Source: Tepidamorphaceae bacterium
Lineage (GTDB): Bacteria; Pseudomonadota; Alphaproteobacteria; Rhizobiales; Tepidamorphaceae
Assembly: GCA_028279445.1 (NCBI GenBank)
Contig: JANQNT010000014.1
Coordinates: 1-64,000 of the forward strand
Direction of reading: 5' to 3'
Length of the DNA: 64,000 bases
Positions 1 through 9,339 of the stretch are shown here, piece by piece. The first letter of the stretch is position 1, and each line of letters opens with the position of its first letter. The notes below the pieces were generated by a model. That model searched no databases. It was not told the origin of the DNA and worked only from the letters and a program-made list of their open reading frames with translations. The translations under genes were made by a program, and so were the position numbers.

Positions 1-1
1 T

Positions 2-91
<90 letters not shown>

Positions 92-178
92 CCCTGGAAC
101 AAAAGTGCGAACGCCGTTCGCCGCCAATTCCAAGATCGGTGAACCGGCCAAGACGCCAAACGATGTGGAATGCGCCCG

Positions 179-553
179 TCAACTCTTGGCGAGTTCGACG
201 GTACCGTCCGGCACCCAGCCTTTCTCGCCGCGCGCGTTCTCAACGTAAAGGAAACCGCTCTCTCCGAAAAACGCGCGAAAAGGCTCACCAGGTTCGACGT
301 TGAGTTCCAAGGCGGAGAAATTGCGTTGGATAACCCATTGACCTCCTTGGCATTTGAGCCAAGCCCGCGGCGTCCAGCCTTCCCTTCCATCAGGACCGCC
401 ACACCAGACCCAGCCGACGATATCGGTCGACCTGCTTTTCTCTTCGTCCGGCAGCACTGCATCGCCAGCCTGCACGGAGATCGGATCTTCATAGGGCCGC
501 TCGTAACGAATTCGGCCGACAACGATTGTGTCCGGCGGAAAATCAAACAACAT
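179..553 (-). CDS. Small SH3-like domain protein
   Basis: A 124-residue protein with no signal peptide or membrane segment. It shows two similar half-repeats, each ending in a glycine-tryptophan turn ([10 protein letters not shown] near residue 60 and [11 protein letters not shown] near the C-terminus). This resembles tandem bacterial SH3-like folds (SH3_3-like ligand-binding proteins), which usually bind peptides or cell-wall fragments. The start is the ATG at 553. It stands alone on the minus strand and the tRNA lies beyond its 3' end. The domain assignment rests on motif appearance only and the role is unknown. Confidence 0.6.
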   Translation of the reverse strand: MLFDFPPDTIVVGRIRYERPYEDPISVQAGDAVLPDEEKSRSTDIVGWVWCGGPDGREGWTPRAWLKCQGGQWVIQRNFSALELNVEPGEPFRAFFGESGFLYVENARGEKGWVPDGTVELAKS

Positions 554-793
554 CGGTCAATCTCGCGGATCGGAGCCAGTTGGAACCAGATCTAAGCATT
601 CAAGAGTATCGTGGAAACTCGGAATTGCTGGCTGATTGTCGTAGCGCAATAGCGAAGGAATAGTTCGCATTTTTGTCACACATGGCCCACCATACGCCGT
701 CGATTGCGCGATATTCCACTACGGCAGCTCGATGACCGCTTTGTGGACGATGCTGCTATTGCTTGCGTCGGGACAGTAACCAAACTCCAGTGA

Positions 794-1186
794 CTATGTC
801 GGATGACCCTCAGACTGCGGAGCGTCGTCACAGATTTCGTACCAGCCGGGCTTCTCGGAGACAAACTCGTGAAACTGATTCTTGAGGCCGGTTTCGGTGT
901 CGAGCGCGTTCGCTGCAATCGGGAAACTGTCTTCCTCGGACAGGATTTCACCGAGAGAGGTGCCGCAGATTTTGCAGAAACATCTGCCATACTTGTAAGG
1001 AACTGCCGGCTGATACAGCGCCACCTGATCCTTGCCCCTGATCCACGTCAGGTCTTCTTTTTTGACAAAGACAATGGCGCTTGCCCCGGCCTTTCGGCAC
1101 CGGGAACAATGGCACGTGCCCATCATGGATGGTTCAGACGCCAGTTGAAATCTGATGGCGCCACAACAGCAGCTTCCCTCAATCAT
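794..1186 (-). CDS. GFA family (Mss4-like) zinc protein
   Basis: A 130-residue protein of the GFA superfamily (glutathione-dependent formaldehyde-activating enzyme fold). Cysteines occur in the expected places: GSCCCGAIRF at the N-terminus, CHCSRCRKAG about residue 25, and CFCKICG about residue 70. These are the two zinc-binding clusters of the family. The start chosen is MIEGSCCCG at 1186. The reading frame stays open further upstream, but family members begin just before the first CCCG. Most GFA proteins have no proven activity, so formaldehyde-glutathione chemistry should not be assumed. The stretch 554-793 between this gene and the SH3-like gene holds no gene I can support. Confidence 0.85.
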   Translation of the reverse strand: MIEGSCCCGAIRFQLASEPSMMGTCHCSRCRKAGASAIVFVKKEDLTWIRGKDQVALYQPAVPYKYGRCFCKICGTSLGEILSEEDSFPIAANALDTETGLKNQFHEFVSEKPGWYEICDDAPQSEGHPT

Positions 1187-1441
1187 CCCGCAAATCTCCC
1201 AGTGCGGCACACGCTGATGAGAACAATACAAGAACATTTGGTGCGGCGCAAGGTCAAAGAAGGGCTCAAAGCGGTCATGCGCGCCAGGCGCCCGGAAGGT
1301 CCATGGCCTGATTGTAGCGGCGTAGCGCCTGCGTATTGCTTGGCAGCACCGATCATTGCGGCGCACCGGGCAGTCATGTCATCGTAGTGCGATGGAGCAT
1401 GAATGGTTCGCATTTCCTTTGCGTCCCATGTTTCTCCGGGA

Positions 1442-1640
1442 CGATCAGCTTCGCTGAGCCTTTTGTCCTCCTGCGCCATGTACTTTGAAGAGCGGTTTAG
1501 CGGTGAACGATTGACTCTTGTCCTGGAGCCGAGGTCACTGCTGGTTCTTCAAGGGCCGGCGCGTTTTGAGTGGACCCATGCCATTCCGGCGCGCAAGTCC
1601 GATGTCATCGATGGCGAACGCGTTCCGCTCGACGCCCGTG
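1442..1640 (+). pseudogene. AlkB-family dioxygenase remnant
   Basis: In the plus frame from about 1442 the translation reads SASLSLLSSCAMYF, then LEPRSLLVL, FEWTHAIPARKSD and GERVP. These match the C-terminal strands of alpha-ketoglutarate-dependent AlkB-type dioxygenases, which normally continue with an arginine-rich RRVSLTF segment. Here similarity stops at about 1627 and the frame runs into unrelated sequence. The N-terminal half, with the HxD iron ligands, is absent upstream. It is therefore a truncated, frame-degraded relic. The rest of the 1187-1945 interval contains only short open frames. One on the minus strand starts at about 1416 after an AAAGGA sequence but has no recognisable family. 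Confidence 0.65.
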
Positions 1641-1945
1641 CGGTAGGCGGGCTGTCGCGCGCCATCCAGCGGCTGAATTCCTGGCGTACAGGGCTCAGAA
1701 TTGGCCAGATTTGTCCGTTCCGATTGGCCGCCGCTGACGGTGCCGGATGGGCAGGCTTGGCTTGCAACTTGCCGCAATCCCGACTATTCCGTCACCACTC
1801 TTGAAATTTGCGGTATCATTCAAGGGCTTCGGGCGCGATTGACTCCGGCTTCGCCGGCACGCTCCAGGCCCCGGGAAACTGCGCCCCGCAGCAGCAGGCT
1901 CCCGGTCGACAGGTTTGCCGCAGTGAACAGGATGGTGTTGGGATC

Positions 1946-4900
1946 GTGCCAGGTCCGGCAGAACAGATCGGTCTCTACGACCCGCGTGACGAACGCAGCT
2001 CCTGCGGCGTGGGCTTTCTCACGCGCAAGGACGGCGTGCAGACGCACGATCTGATGCTGCTCAGCCACGAGGCCCTGTGCGCGGTTCCCCATCGCGGTGG
2101 CATGTCCTCGGAAGGCGTCGGCGACGGCGCCGGCATCTGCGTCGACCTGTCGTTGAAGTTCTTCTCCAGGATCGTCGGCCGCGAGCTTGAGGCCGGCCGC
2201 TTCGGCGTCGGCAACTTCTTCCTGCCCGACGATCCCGGCCAGCATGAGCGGGCATTCGAGATCGTCGAGGATGCGCTCGCCGCCCAGGGACTGGATATCC
2301 TCGCCGTCCGCGATGTGCCGGTGAACGACGACGCCATCCGCCCGGCGGCGGTGAAGTACCAGCTTGCGGTGCGCCAGTGGGTGTTCGCCGCGTCTGAGGA
2401 CTGCGACGGGCACGCGTTCGACAAGCGCATCCATCAGGTGCTGCTCGACATCGAGTCCAAGGCCTACACGATCCCCGAGCTGCGGGGGCTCTATCCGATC
2501 TCGCTGTCGGCGCGCACCCAGGTGCTCAAGGGCCGGTTGAACTCAAGCGAGATCGTTCCCTATTTCTGCGATCTCAGCGATCCCGATCACGCGGTCCACT
2601 CGCTGTTCTTCCACACCCGGTTTTCCACCAACACCGACCCCCATCCGACCATGGCCCAGCCGTTCCGGCTGATGGCCCACAATGGGGAACTGAACACCGA
2701 CAAGAAGAACCGCCTGTCGGAGGCCGCTGTTGCGCGGGCGCGCAACAGCGCCATCATCAGCCCGAAGGGTCAGTCGGATAGCTGCCGGCTCGACCAGACC
2801 CTGCAGTCGCGCATGTTCGTCGACGACCTCGACCTGGTGACGGCGGTCGTCGCCATGATGCCGCCGGCCTGGGAGAACGACGCCACGCTGTCGGACGACG
2901 TGTGCGACATGCTGGCCTATTTCTCGCTCTACGAGGAGAAGAACGACGGCCCCGCCGCGCTGATCTTCGGCAACGGGCGCATCGTCGGCGCCAGGCTCGA
3001 CCGGCTGGGCCTGCGGCCGCTGCGCTCCATCGAGACCGATGACTACATCGCGGTGACGTCCGAGGCCGGCCAGATCAGCTTCCCGCCGGAGAGCGTCATC
3101 AGCCGTGGCCGCATCGAGGCCGGCGGCATGCTCTACTATGACCACGACGCCAAGCGCTCGTTCGATACCCGCCAGACGCTCGAGATGCTGGCCGGCAAGG
3201 AGGACTATTCCGCCCTTCTCGCCGAGGCGCAGGTGCATGTCGACGATCTGCCGGAGGCGGTGATCGACCCCAAGATCGCCGCCAAGCGCTACGACGGCGA
3301 CCTGAACACGCCGGCCCGCCATGTCGCCTATTCGCACAATCAGGAGAGCTTCCGCTTCCTGATGGACCCGATGCTGACCGATGGCGCCGAGAAGGTGTCG
3401 GCGATGGGCTACGGCAACGCCATCAACGCCCTGTCCGACAACGAAGGCGGGGTCGCCAAGTACTTCTCGCAGCGTTTCGCCCAGGTCACCAACCCGCCGC
3501 TCGACTCGATCCGCGAAGCCGACGGCATGACCATGCGCGTGGCGCTCGGCGCCAAGCCCCATGCCGGCGTCAGGCTTGAGCAGACCGGCGCCAAGCAGAT
3601 CGTGCTGTCGTCGCCGGTCCTGACCATGGTCGACATGCTCAAGATCAAGTCGCAGACGCTGTGCCCGGTCGCCAGGTTCGATCTGCTCTACGAGCCGCAC
3701 CTGACCAACAGCAAGGCCAACGAGCGCGCCCTCATCGCCGGCGTCGACGGCCTGTGCGATCAGGTCGAGGCCTTCGTGCGCGAACATGGCGGCATCGCGA
3801 TCCTGAGCGATCGGCATGTCTCGCGCGAGCGCGCCGCGATCCCCATGACCATCGCCATCTCGGCGGTCAACCAGCGGCTGATCGAGGAAGGTCTGCGCCT
3901 CGGCGCTTCGATCATCATGGAGAGCGGACAGCTCGCCTCCGCGCACCACATCGCCTGCGCGCTCGGCTTCGGCGCATCGGCCGTCTATCCGCTGGCGGTG
4001 CGCCTGCGCGCCGAGAACATCTTCTCCGACGACCCGTCCAAGGCCTATCGGCGTTTCGTCAAGGCGGCGGAAAAGTCGCTGATGAAGACCATGGGCAAGG
4101 TCGGCCTGTGCACCGTGGAAAGCTATTCGGGCGGCGAGTTCTTCGAGCCCAACTTCCTCGACACGGACGATTCCGTTTTCAAGCGCTACTTCCCGAACAT
4201 GCACTCGCCGGTCGGCGGCGTCGGCTTCAGCGTCGTCGCCCAGTCGGTGGCGGACTGGCATGCCCGCGCGCTCACGGTTGAGAGCGACAAGGACGTGCCC
4301 ATCCTCGGCCTGTTCAAGGAGCGCAGCGAAGGCGCCGGCCACTCCTACGGCGCGGCGGCGGTGCGCGGCTTCGTCGATCTGACCGAGGAAAAGATCGCCT
4401 TCGCCGAGAGCGACAACGACGAGACCCGGGAAGCCGCCGACACCATGCGGCTGATGACGCTTGGCAAGATGCGTGATGCCTTCGACATCGACGAGAGCGG
4501 CTATACGCATACCAGCTTCGAAAAGCTGACGCCGGAGGCCATCGACAGCTTCCAGATGACGCCGGGCTACAAGCGCTTCTCGCGCAACATGGCCGAGGAG
4601 CGCGCCAAGCGCCCGGCGGCCCTGCGCGATGTGCTGGCGTTCCCCGCCGACATCACCTTCCTGCGTGAGCACGATGAAATCCGCCGCGAGATGATGTTGT
4701 TCAACCGGGCCGGCAACAACGACTTCGTCATTCGCGGCCTGACCTGCGAGCGCATCGCCAACGACCACTACGCGCTGCGCCTGGCCGGTCCGCTGGCCAG
4801 GGACCTGAGCCGCCTCGACGCGCTCGCCCAGTCGCTGGTCGACCGCTTCCGTTCCTCGATCACCGGTCACTGGATCGGCGGTGGTGCACTGCATCTCACT

Positions 4901-7444
4901 GTGCACGGCGAGGCGCTGGACTATGTCAGCCGCCTGCGCGAGGCGCCGGAGCCGATCGCCCTCAAAGAGGTGCAGCCGGCCAGCGCGATCACGCCCTGCC
5001 TGACGTCTGGCGCCATGAGCCACGGCGCGCTGGTCGCCAGCGCTCACGAGGCGGTGGCCCATGGCACCAACATGGTTGGGGGCCTGTCGAATTCCGGCGA
5101 GGGCGGCGAGCACATCTCGCGCTACGGCACGATCCGCGCCTCGCGTATCAAGCAGTTTGCCTCCGGGCGCTTCGGCGTGTGGGCCGGCTATCTCGCCGAT
5201 CCCAATCTCGAAGAGTTGGAGATCAAGATCGGCCAGGGCGCCAAGCCCGGCGAAGGCGGCCAGTTGCCCGCTCCGAAGGTCACCGTCGAGATCGCCGCCG
5301 CGCGCGGCGGCACGCCGGGCGTGGAACTCGTCAGCCCGCCGCCGCACCACGATACCTATTCCATCGAGGACCTGGCCCAACTCATCCACGACTGCAAGGC
5401 CGCCCGCGTGCGCGTCATCGTCAAGCTGGTGAGTTCGGAAGGTATTGGCACCATCGCCGTGGGCGTCGCCAAGGCCGGCGCCGACGTCATCAATGTGGCG
5501 GGCAGCACCGGCGGCACTGGCGCGGCCTCGGTGACGGCGCTGAAATACACCGGCCGCGCCGCGGAGATCGGTATCGCCGAGGTGCATCAGGCGCTCAGCG
5601 CCAACGGTATCCGCCAGAAGGTGGTGCTGCGCTGCTCGGGCGCCCACCAGACCGGCTCCGACGTGGTCAAGTCCGCCCTGCTCGGCGGTGACAGCTTCGA
5701 GTTCGGCACCACCGCGCTGATGATGCTGAAATGCGTCATGGCCAAGAACTGCAACATCAAGTGCCCGGCGGGCCTGACCACCAACCCGGAAGTGTTCGAC
5801 GGCGACCCCCGCGCCTTGGGGCAGTATCTGCTGAACATCGCCCACGAGGTGCGCGAGATCCTCGCCCAGCTCGGCTTCAAGTCGCTGCGCGAGGCGCGTG
5901 GCCGCGCCGACCTGCTGCATCTGCTCGACCATCCCTCCTCGGTGGGCCAACTCAACCTGCGCGCCATGCTGACCCGCGTCGAGGAAATCAGGGTCGACGA
6001 CCCGATCTACCTGGAACGCGATTATTCGGTCGACGACACGCTGATCGATCTGGTGCGCTCGGCGCTGATCGACGGTGGCAAGGAGCGCGTCGAACTCGGC
6101 GGCAACACGCTGACGCTGACCAACCGCAACAAGAGCGTCGGCGGCCAGTTGGCGATCGATATCGAGCGCATGCTGAACCACGAACTGCCCGACGCCGACA
6201 TTCCCGCCGTACTCGCCGACAAGCGCGGCCGCCGCTTCCTGCAGCCTGGCGCCGTCTCGGTCACCACTTACGGATCGGCCGGCCAGTCCTACGGCGCCTT
6301 CTGCAACGACGGCATGGTCATGGAGCACACCGGCACCTGCAACGACGGCGTCGGCAAGGGACAATGCGGCGGCGAGATCATCGTCCATTCGCCGCCCTCC
6401 GGCCCCAACGCGCAGGGCGACAACGTGCTGATCGGCAACTTCGCCCTGTTCGGCGCGACCGGCGGGCGCACCTTCATCGAAGGCCAGGCCGGCGACCGCT
6501 TCGCGGTGCGCAATTCCGGCGCGACGGCCGTCGTCGAGGGTGTCGGCGACTTCTTCGCCGAGTACATGACCAACGGCGCGGTACTCAACCTCGGTGGATT
6601 CGCGAAGGGTTTCGGCAACGGCATGTCGGGCGGCTTCGCCTACCAGTACGATCCCGAAGGGCGCCTTCCGGGCTTCATAAGCCAGGATTCGGTGCTCACC
6701 GGCTCGATTGCCGGCAACGACCCGCAGGCCGAGGTCCACGCCACCGCCGTCCATACGTTGCTACGCTGGCATGCCGAAGCGACACGCTCGGCGCGCGCTG
6801 AGGCGATCCTCGCCGACTGGAGCAACGAAAAGCAGAACTTCGCCTACGTGATGCCCAAGGCGCTGCTGCAGTATCAGGATGCCGACGCCATCCTGGCGGC
6901 CAAGCCGCGCAAGGCGCTGGTGGAGGAACTGGCGACGGGGCTCGCCTCCATGCAGGTGGCCAAGTTCAAGCGAGCCTGGCAGGCCGGCGAGCCGGTGCTG
7001 GAGGGCCGCGTGCCCGATTTCGGCGACGTCGATACCGACGACATGTATCGGCTGCTGAATAGCTGGATGGTGCTCGACACCGCCCAGACCATCGCGCTGA
7101 CCCGCCTGCCCAAGGACACGGCACTGAACTCGCCGGCAGCGCTGAAGGCGACCCGCAACCTGATCCTGACCGAGGACTTCTCGCTGATGAGCGGCCTGCT
7201 GCGTCATGCCCGCGAGGCAGTCAGCGAGTACTCCGATCAGGAGCTTGCGGTGATGGTCTCCAACAAGCGCCTGACGGACTTCAAGCAGGCGCTCTCCTTG
7301 CGCAACATCCTGTCCATGGACAGCCCCGGCACCTATGGCTGGATCCTGCATCAGGACCGCAAGAACGTCGATGCGGTCGGCGTCATCCCGAGTTTCGAGC
7401 AGCTCTTCGCCGGCAAATCGCTGCAGCAGCAGACCGCTGCCTGA
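1946..7444 (+). CDS. gltB: Enlarged glutamate synthase large subunit-like protein
   Basis: A glutamate synthase (GOGAT) large-subunit homologue that would transfer glutamine amide nitrogen to 2-oxoglutarate. The frame opens at TTG 1808, but the first 46 residues look non-coding. GTG 1946 puts the catalytic N-terminal nucleophile at Cys20 (SSCGVGFL) after a propeptide of normal size. The class II amidotransferase motifs HRGG, RFSTNT and AHNGELNT follow. The FMN/synthase domain starts near residue 1021 (SGAMSHGAL, SNSGEGGE, GQGAKPGEGGQLP, SPPPHHD). The GXGXG beta-helix covers roughly 1445-1568. Two oddities stand out. The protein is 1832 residues, against about 1500 for typical GltB, including some 260 residues after GXGXG. 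The Fe-S cysteines are C1263-x5-C1269-x3-C1273, while classical GltB has Cx5Cx4C. No GltD gene follows; a diflavin reductase gene starts 18 bp downstream. Confidence 0.9.
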   Translation: MPGPAEQIGLYDPRDERSSCGVGFLTRKDGVQTHDLMLLSHEALCAVPHRGGMSSEGVGDGAGICVDLSLKFFSRIVGRELEAGRFGVGNFFLPDDPGQHERAFEIVEDALAAQGLDILAVRDVPVNDDAIRPAAVKYQLAVRQWVFAASEDCDGHAFDKRIHQVLLDIESKAYTIPELRGLYPISLSARTQVLKGRLNSSEIVPYFCDLSDPDHAVHSLFFHTRFSTNTDPHPTMAQPFRLMAHNGELNTDKKNRLSEAAVARARNSAIISPKGQSDSCRLDQTLQSRMFVDDLDLVTAVVAMMPPAWENDATLSDDVCDMLAYFSLYEEKNDGPAALIFGNGRIVGARLDRLGLRPLRSIETDDYIAVTSEAGQISFPPESVISRGRIEAGGMLYYDHDAKRSFDTRQTLEMLAGKEDYSALLAEAQVHVDDLPEAVIDPKIAAKRYDGDLNTPARHVAYSHNQESFRFLMDPMLTDGAEKVSAMGYGNAINALSDNEGGVAKYFSQRFAQVTNPPLDSIREADGMTMRVALGAKPHAGVRLEQTGAKQIVLSSPVLTMVDMLKIKSQTLCPVARFDLLYEPHLTNSKANERALIAGVDGLCDQVEAFVREHGGIAILSDRHVSRERAAIPMTIAISAVNQRLIEEGLRLGASIIMESGQLASAHHIACALGFGASAVYPLAVRLRAENIFSDDPSKAYRRFVKAAEKSLMKTMGKVGLCTVESYSGGEFFEPNFLDTDDSVFKRYFPNMHSPVGGVGFSVVAQSVADWHARALTVESDKDVPILGLFKERSEGAGHSYGAAAVRGFVDLTEEKIAFAESDNDETREAADTMRLMTLGKMRDAFDIDESGYTHTSFEKLTPEAIDSFQMTPGYKRFSRNMAEERAKRPAALRDVLAFPADITFLREHDEIRREMMLFNRAGNNDFVIRGLTCERIANDHYALRLAGPLARDLSRLDALAQSLVDRFRSSITGHWIGGGALHLTVHGEALDYVSRLREAPEPIALKEVQPASAITPCLTSGAMSHGALVASAHEAVAHGTNMVGGLSNSGEGGEHISRYGTIRASRIKQFASGRFGVWAGYLADPNLEELEIKIGQGAKPGEGGQLPAPKVTVEIAAARGGTPGVELVSPPPHHDTYSIEDLAQLIHDCKAARVRVIVKLVSSEGIGTIAVGVAKAGADVINVAGSTGGTGAASVTALKYTGRAAEIGIAEVHQALSANGIRQKVVLRCSGAHQTGSDVVKSALLGGDSFEFGTTALMMLKCVMAKNCNIKCPAGLTTNPEVFDGDPRALGQYLLNIAHEVREILAQLGFKSLREARGRADLLHLLDHPSSVGQLNLRAMLTRVEEIRVDDPIYLERDYSVDDTLIDLVRSALIDGGKERVELGGNTLTLTNRNKSVGGQLAIDIERMLNHELPDADIPAVLADKRGRRFLQPGAVSVTTYGSAGQSYGAFCNDGMVMEHTGTCNDGVGKGQCGGEIIVHSPPSGPNAQGDNVLIGNFALFGATGGRTFIEGQAGDRFAVRNSGATAVVEGVGDFFAEYMTNGAVLNLGGFAKGFGNGMSGGFAYQYDPEGRLPGFISQDSVLTGSIAGNDPQAEVHATAVHTLLRWHAEATRSARAEAILADWSNEKQNFAYVMPKALLQYQDADAILAAKPRKALVEELATGLASMQVAKFKRAWQAGEPVLEGRVPDFGDVDTDDMYRLLNSWMVLDTAQTIALTRLPKDTALNSPAALKATRNLILTEDFSLMSGLLRHAREAVSEYSDQELAVMVSNKRLTDFKQALSLRNILSMDSPGTYGWILHQDRKNVDAVGVIPSFEQLFAGKSLQQQTAA

Positions 7445-7462
7445 TCGGGTGCATGTGACGCG

Positions 7463-9223
7463 ATGAAAGAGCCGCCCTACATCCCTGAGGCTGCGCCATT
7501 CAGCGAGGACCAGCGCGCCTGGCTTGCTGGCTTCCTCGCCGGGCTGCATTCGCGCGCCGGCATGACCGGTCAGGGCGTTGCCGCCGAGGGCGGCGCGGCG
7601 GCGGCGGTCAGGCTCGACATCCTGTTCGGCACCCAGACCGGCAATGCCGAGACGGTGGCCGAGGAAGCGGCCGTCTCGTCGCGTGCCCAGGGCTTTGCGC
7701 CGAGCGTGGCTGGTCTCGACGATGTGTCGATGGAGCAATTGGCGCAGATGGAGCAGGCGGTCATCGTCATCTCCACCTATGGCGAAGGCGAGATGCCCGA
7801 CAACGCCCAGTTGTTCTGGGAGGCGCTGTCGGCGGATACCGCGCCACGGCTGGAGCAGTTGTCCTACGGCGTGCTGGCGCTTGGTGACACCGGCTACGAC
7901 GAGTTCTGCCACGCCGGCAAGCTGGTCGACATCCGGCTTGAGCAGCTTGGCGCCAAGCGCCTGCTGTCGCGCGTCGACTGCGATGTCGATTTCGAGGACC
8001 CCGCCGCCGCCTGGGTGGGGGAGGCTCTGCCGCTGATCGCCGAGGCCACCGGCGCGTCCGCCGGGTCCGGCGATGCGGATGTGGCGCCGGCGGCCTCCGA
8101 CAAGTCCAAGTGGAGCCGCAAGAACCCCTATCCAGCGCCGACCGTGGAGAACCGGCTGTTGTCCGGCTCCGGCTCGGGCAAGGAAATCCGGCACTTCGCC
8201 TTTGACCTGTCCGGCAGCGGTATGACCTATGAGGCCGGCGATGCGCTCGGTGTCATTCCGCAGAACAACACCGAGCTGGTGGACGCCATGCTGGCGCGGC
8301 TGGGGCAAGACGCCGACAATGCGGTCGATGGTCTCGACATGCCGCTCGGCGAGGCGCTGCGCACGCGCTTCGAGATCGCCACGCCGTCCAAGGACCTGAT
8401 CACGGCAATCGCCAAGCGGACCGAGGACGACGAACTCGTCAGCGTCGTCGCCAATGGCGACAAGGAAGCGATGGACGCCTTCCTGTGGGGGCGCGACACG
8501 CTCGACCTGCTCAATCTCGACGACAAGCTGGTGCTCTCGCCGGAGGAGTTCGTCGGCTTCCTCAAGCCGTTGCAGCACCGCGCCTACTCGATTTCGTCAA
8601 GCCCCAAGGCCCATGCCGACGAGGTGCATCTGACCGTCGCGGCGGTGCGTTGGGAGTTCGACGGCAGGCCGCATCGCGGCGTGTGCTCGACCTTCATGGC
8701 CGACGAGATCGATGCCGGCGACACGGTGCCGGTCTTCGTTTCACCCAACCGTGCCTTCCGTGTTCCCGAGGACGACGATGTGCCGATCATCATGGTCGGT
8801 CCGGGCACCGGCATTGCGCCGTTCCGCGCCTTCCTGGAGGAGCGCCGCGAGCGCGGTGCCACCGGGCGCAACTGGCTGTTCTTCGGCGATCAGCGCCGGG
8901 CCGAGGACTTCATCTACGAAGACGAGATCGGCGCCATGAGCGCGGACGGGCTGCTGACGCGCCTCGACCTCGCCTTCTCGCGCGACCAGAGCGAGAAGAT
9001 CTACGTGCAGTCGCGCATGCACGAAAACGGCAAAGCGCTGTTCTCGTGGCTGGAGGAGGGCGCGTATTTCTATGTCTGCGGTGATGCCACGCGCATGGCC
9101 CGCGACGTGGATGACATGCTGCACACCCTGATCGGCGAACACGGCGGCCTGTCGAGCGACGACGCTGCCGCCTATGTCGCGACCCTCAAGCGCGAGAAGC
9201 GCTATCTGCGCGACGTTTACTGA
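7463..9223 (+). CDS. CysJ-like diflavin reductase beside GOGAT
   Basis: A 586-residue NADPH-FAD-FMN reductase of the sulfite reductase alpha/cytochrome P450 reductase class. The flavodoxin domain has the FMN phosphate loop FGTQTGNAE (55-63), STYGEGEMPDN (104-114) and LALGDTGYDEFC (138-149). The FAD domain has RAYSISS (373-379) and GVCST (406-410). The NADPH domain has GPGTGIAPFR (446-455) and ends in the CysJ-like RYLRDVY, with an aromatic C-terminus that stacks on FAD. About 45 extra residues precede the flavodoxin. No sulfite reductase hemoprotein gene (cysI) is nearby. The 18-bp spacing from the glutamate synthase gene argues that the two are co-transcribed and that this enzyme supplies its electrons in place of GltD. 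The family is clear; the pairing is inference. Confidence 0.88.
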   Translation: MKEPPYIPEAAPFSEDQRAWLAGFLAGLHSRAGMTGQGVAAEGGAAAAVRLDILFGTQTGNAETVAEEAAVSSRAQGFAPSVAGLDDVSMEQLAQMEQAVIVISTYGEGEMPDNAQLFWEALSADTAPRLEQLSYGVLALGDTGYDEFCHAGKLVDIRLEQLGAKRLLSRVDCDVDFEDPAAAWVGEALPLIAEATGASAGSGDADVAPAASDKSKWSRKNPYPAPTVENRLLSGSGSGKEIRHFAFDLSGSGMTYEAGDALGVIPQNNTELVDAMLARLGQDADNAVDGLDMPLGEALRTRFEIATPSKDLITAIAKRTEDDELVSVVANGDKEAMDAFLWGRDTLDLLNLDDKLVLSPEEFVGFLKPLQHRAYSISSSPKAHADEVHLTVAAVRWEFDGRPHRGVCSTFMADEIDAGDTVPVFVSPNRAFRVPEDDDVPIIMVGPGTGIAPFRAFLEERRERGATGRNWLFFGDQRRAEDFIYEDEIGAMSADGLLTRLDLAFSRDQSEKIYVQSRMHENGKALFSWLEEGAYFYVCGDATRMARDVDDMLHTLIGEHGGLSSDDAAAYVATLKREKRYLRDVY

Positions 9224-9339
9224 GCCATTATTGCCATCCAGCGTCCGTCACCGCCGTTGTTGCCCGGAATGGCACTTGACGACACTGCACCTGCGGCCGA
9301 TATGGCCAGCCGTTTGCGTGCAGCGGATTCGGGAAAGGC

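Noticed and set aside
1183..1479. A 98-codon minus-strand frame with an AAAGGA before an internal ATG at about 1416
   Set aside because: It overlaps the AlkB remnant, has no family resemblance and degenerates into biased sequence. A short decayed gene is possible but not supported.
1808..1945. TTG start for gltB adding 46 residues
   Set aside because: The extra stretch has no family similarity, and the GTG at 1946 puts the catalytic cysteine at a normal distance from the N-terminus.
2543..6754. A 1403-codon open frame on the minus strand opposite gltB
   Set aside because: It is antisense to a clearly conserved enzyme, its product is rich in Arg/Gly/Ala/His with no family motif, and such frames are expected in high-GC DNA.
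6761..8578. A 605-codon minus-strand frame opposite the end of gltB and the diflavin reductase gene
   Set aside because: Spans two real genes on the other strand and shows only biased composition.
7463..9223. Reading the diflavin reductase as ordinary CysJ of assimilatory sulfite reduction
   Set aside because: No cysI, cysH, cysG or other sulfur genes are near, while it follows the GOGAT gene by 18 bp. I kept the CysJ-like family call but not the pathway.
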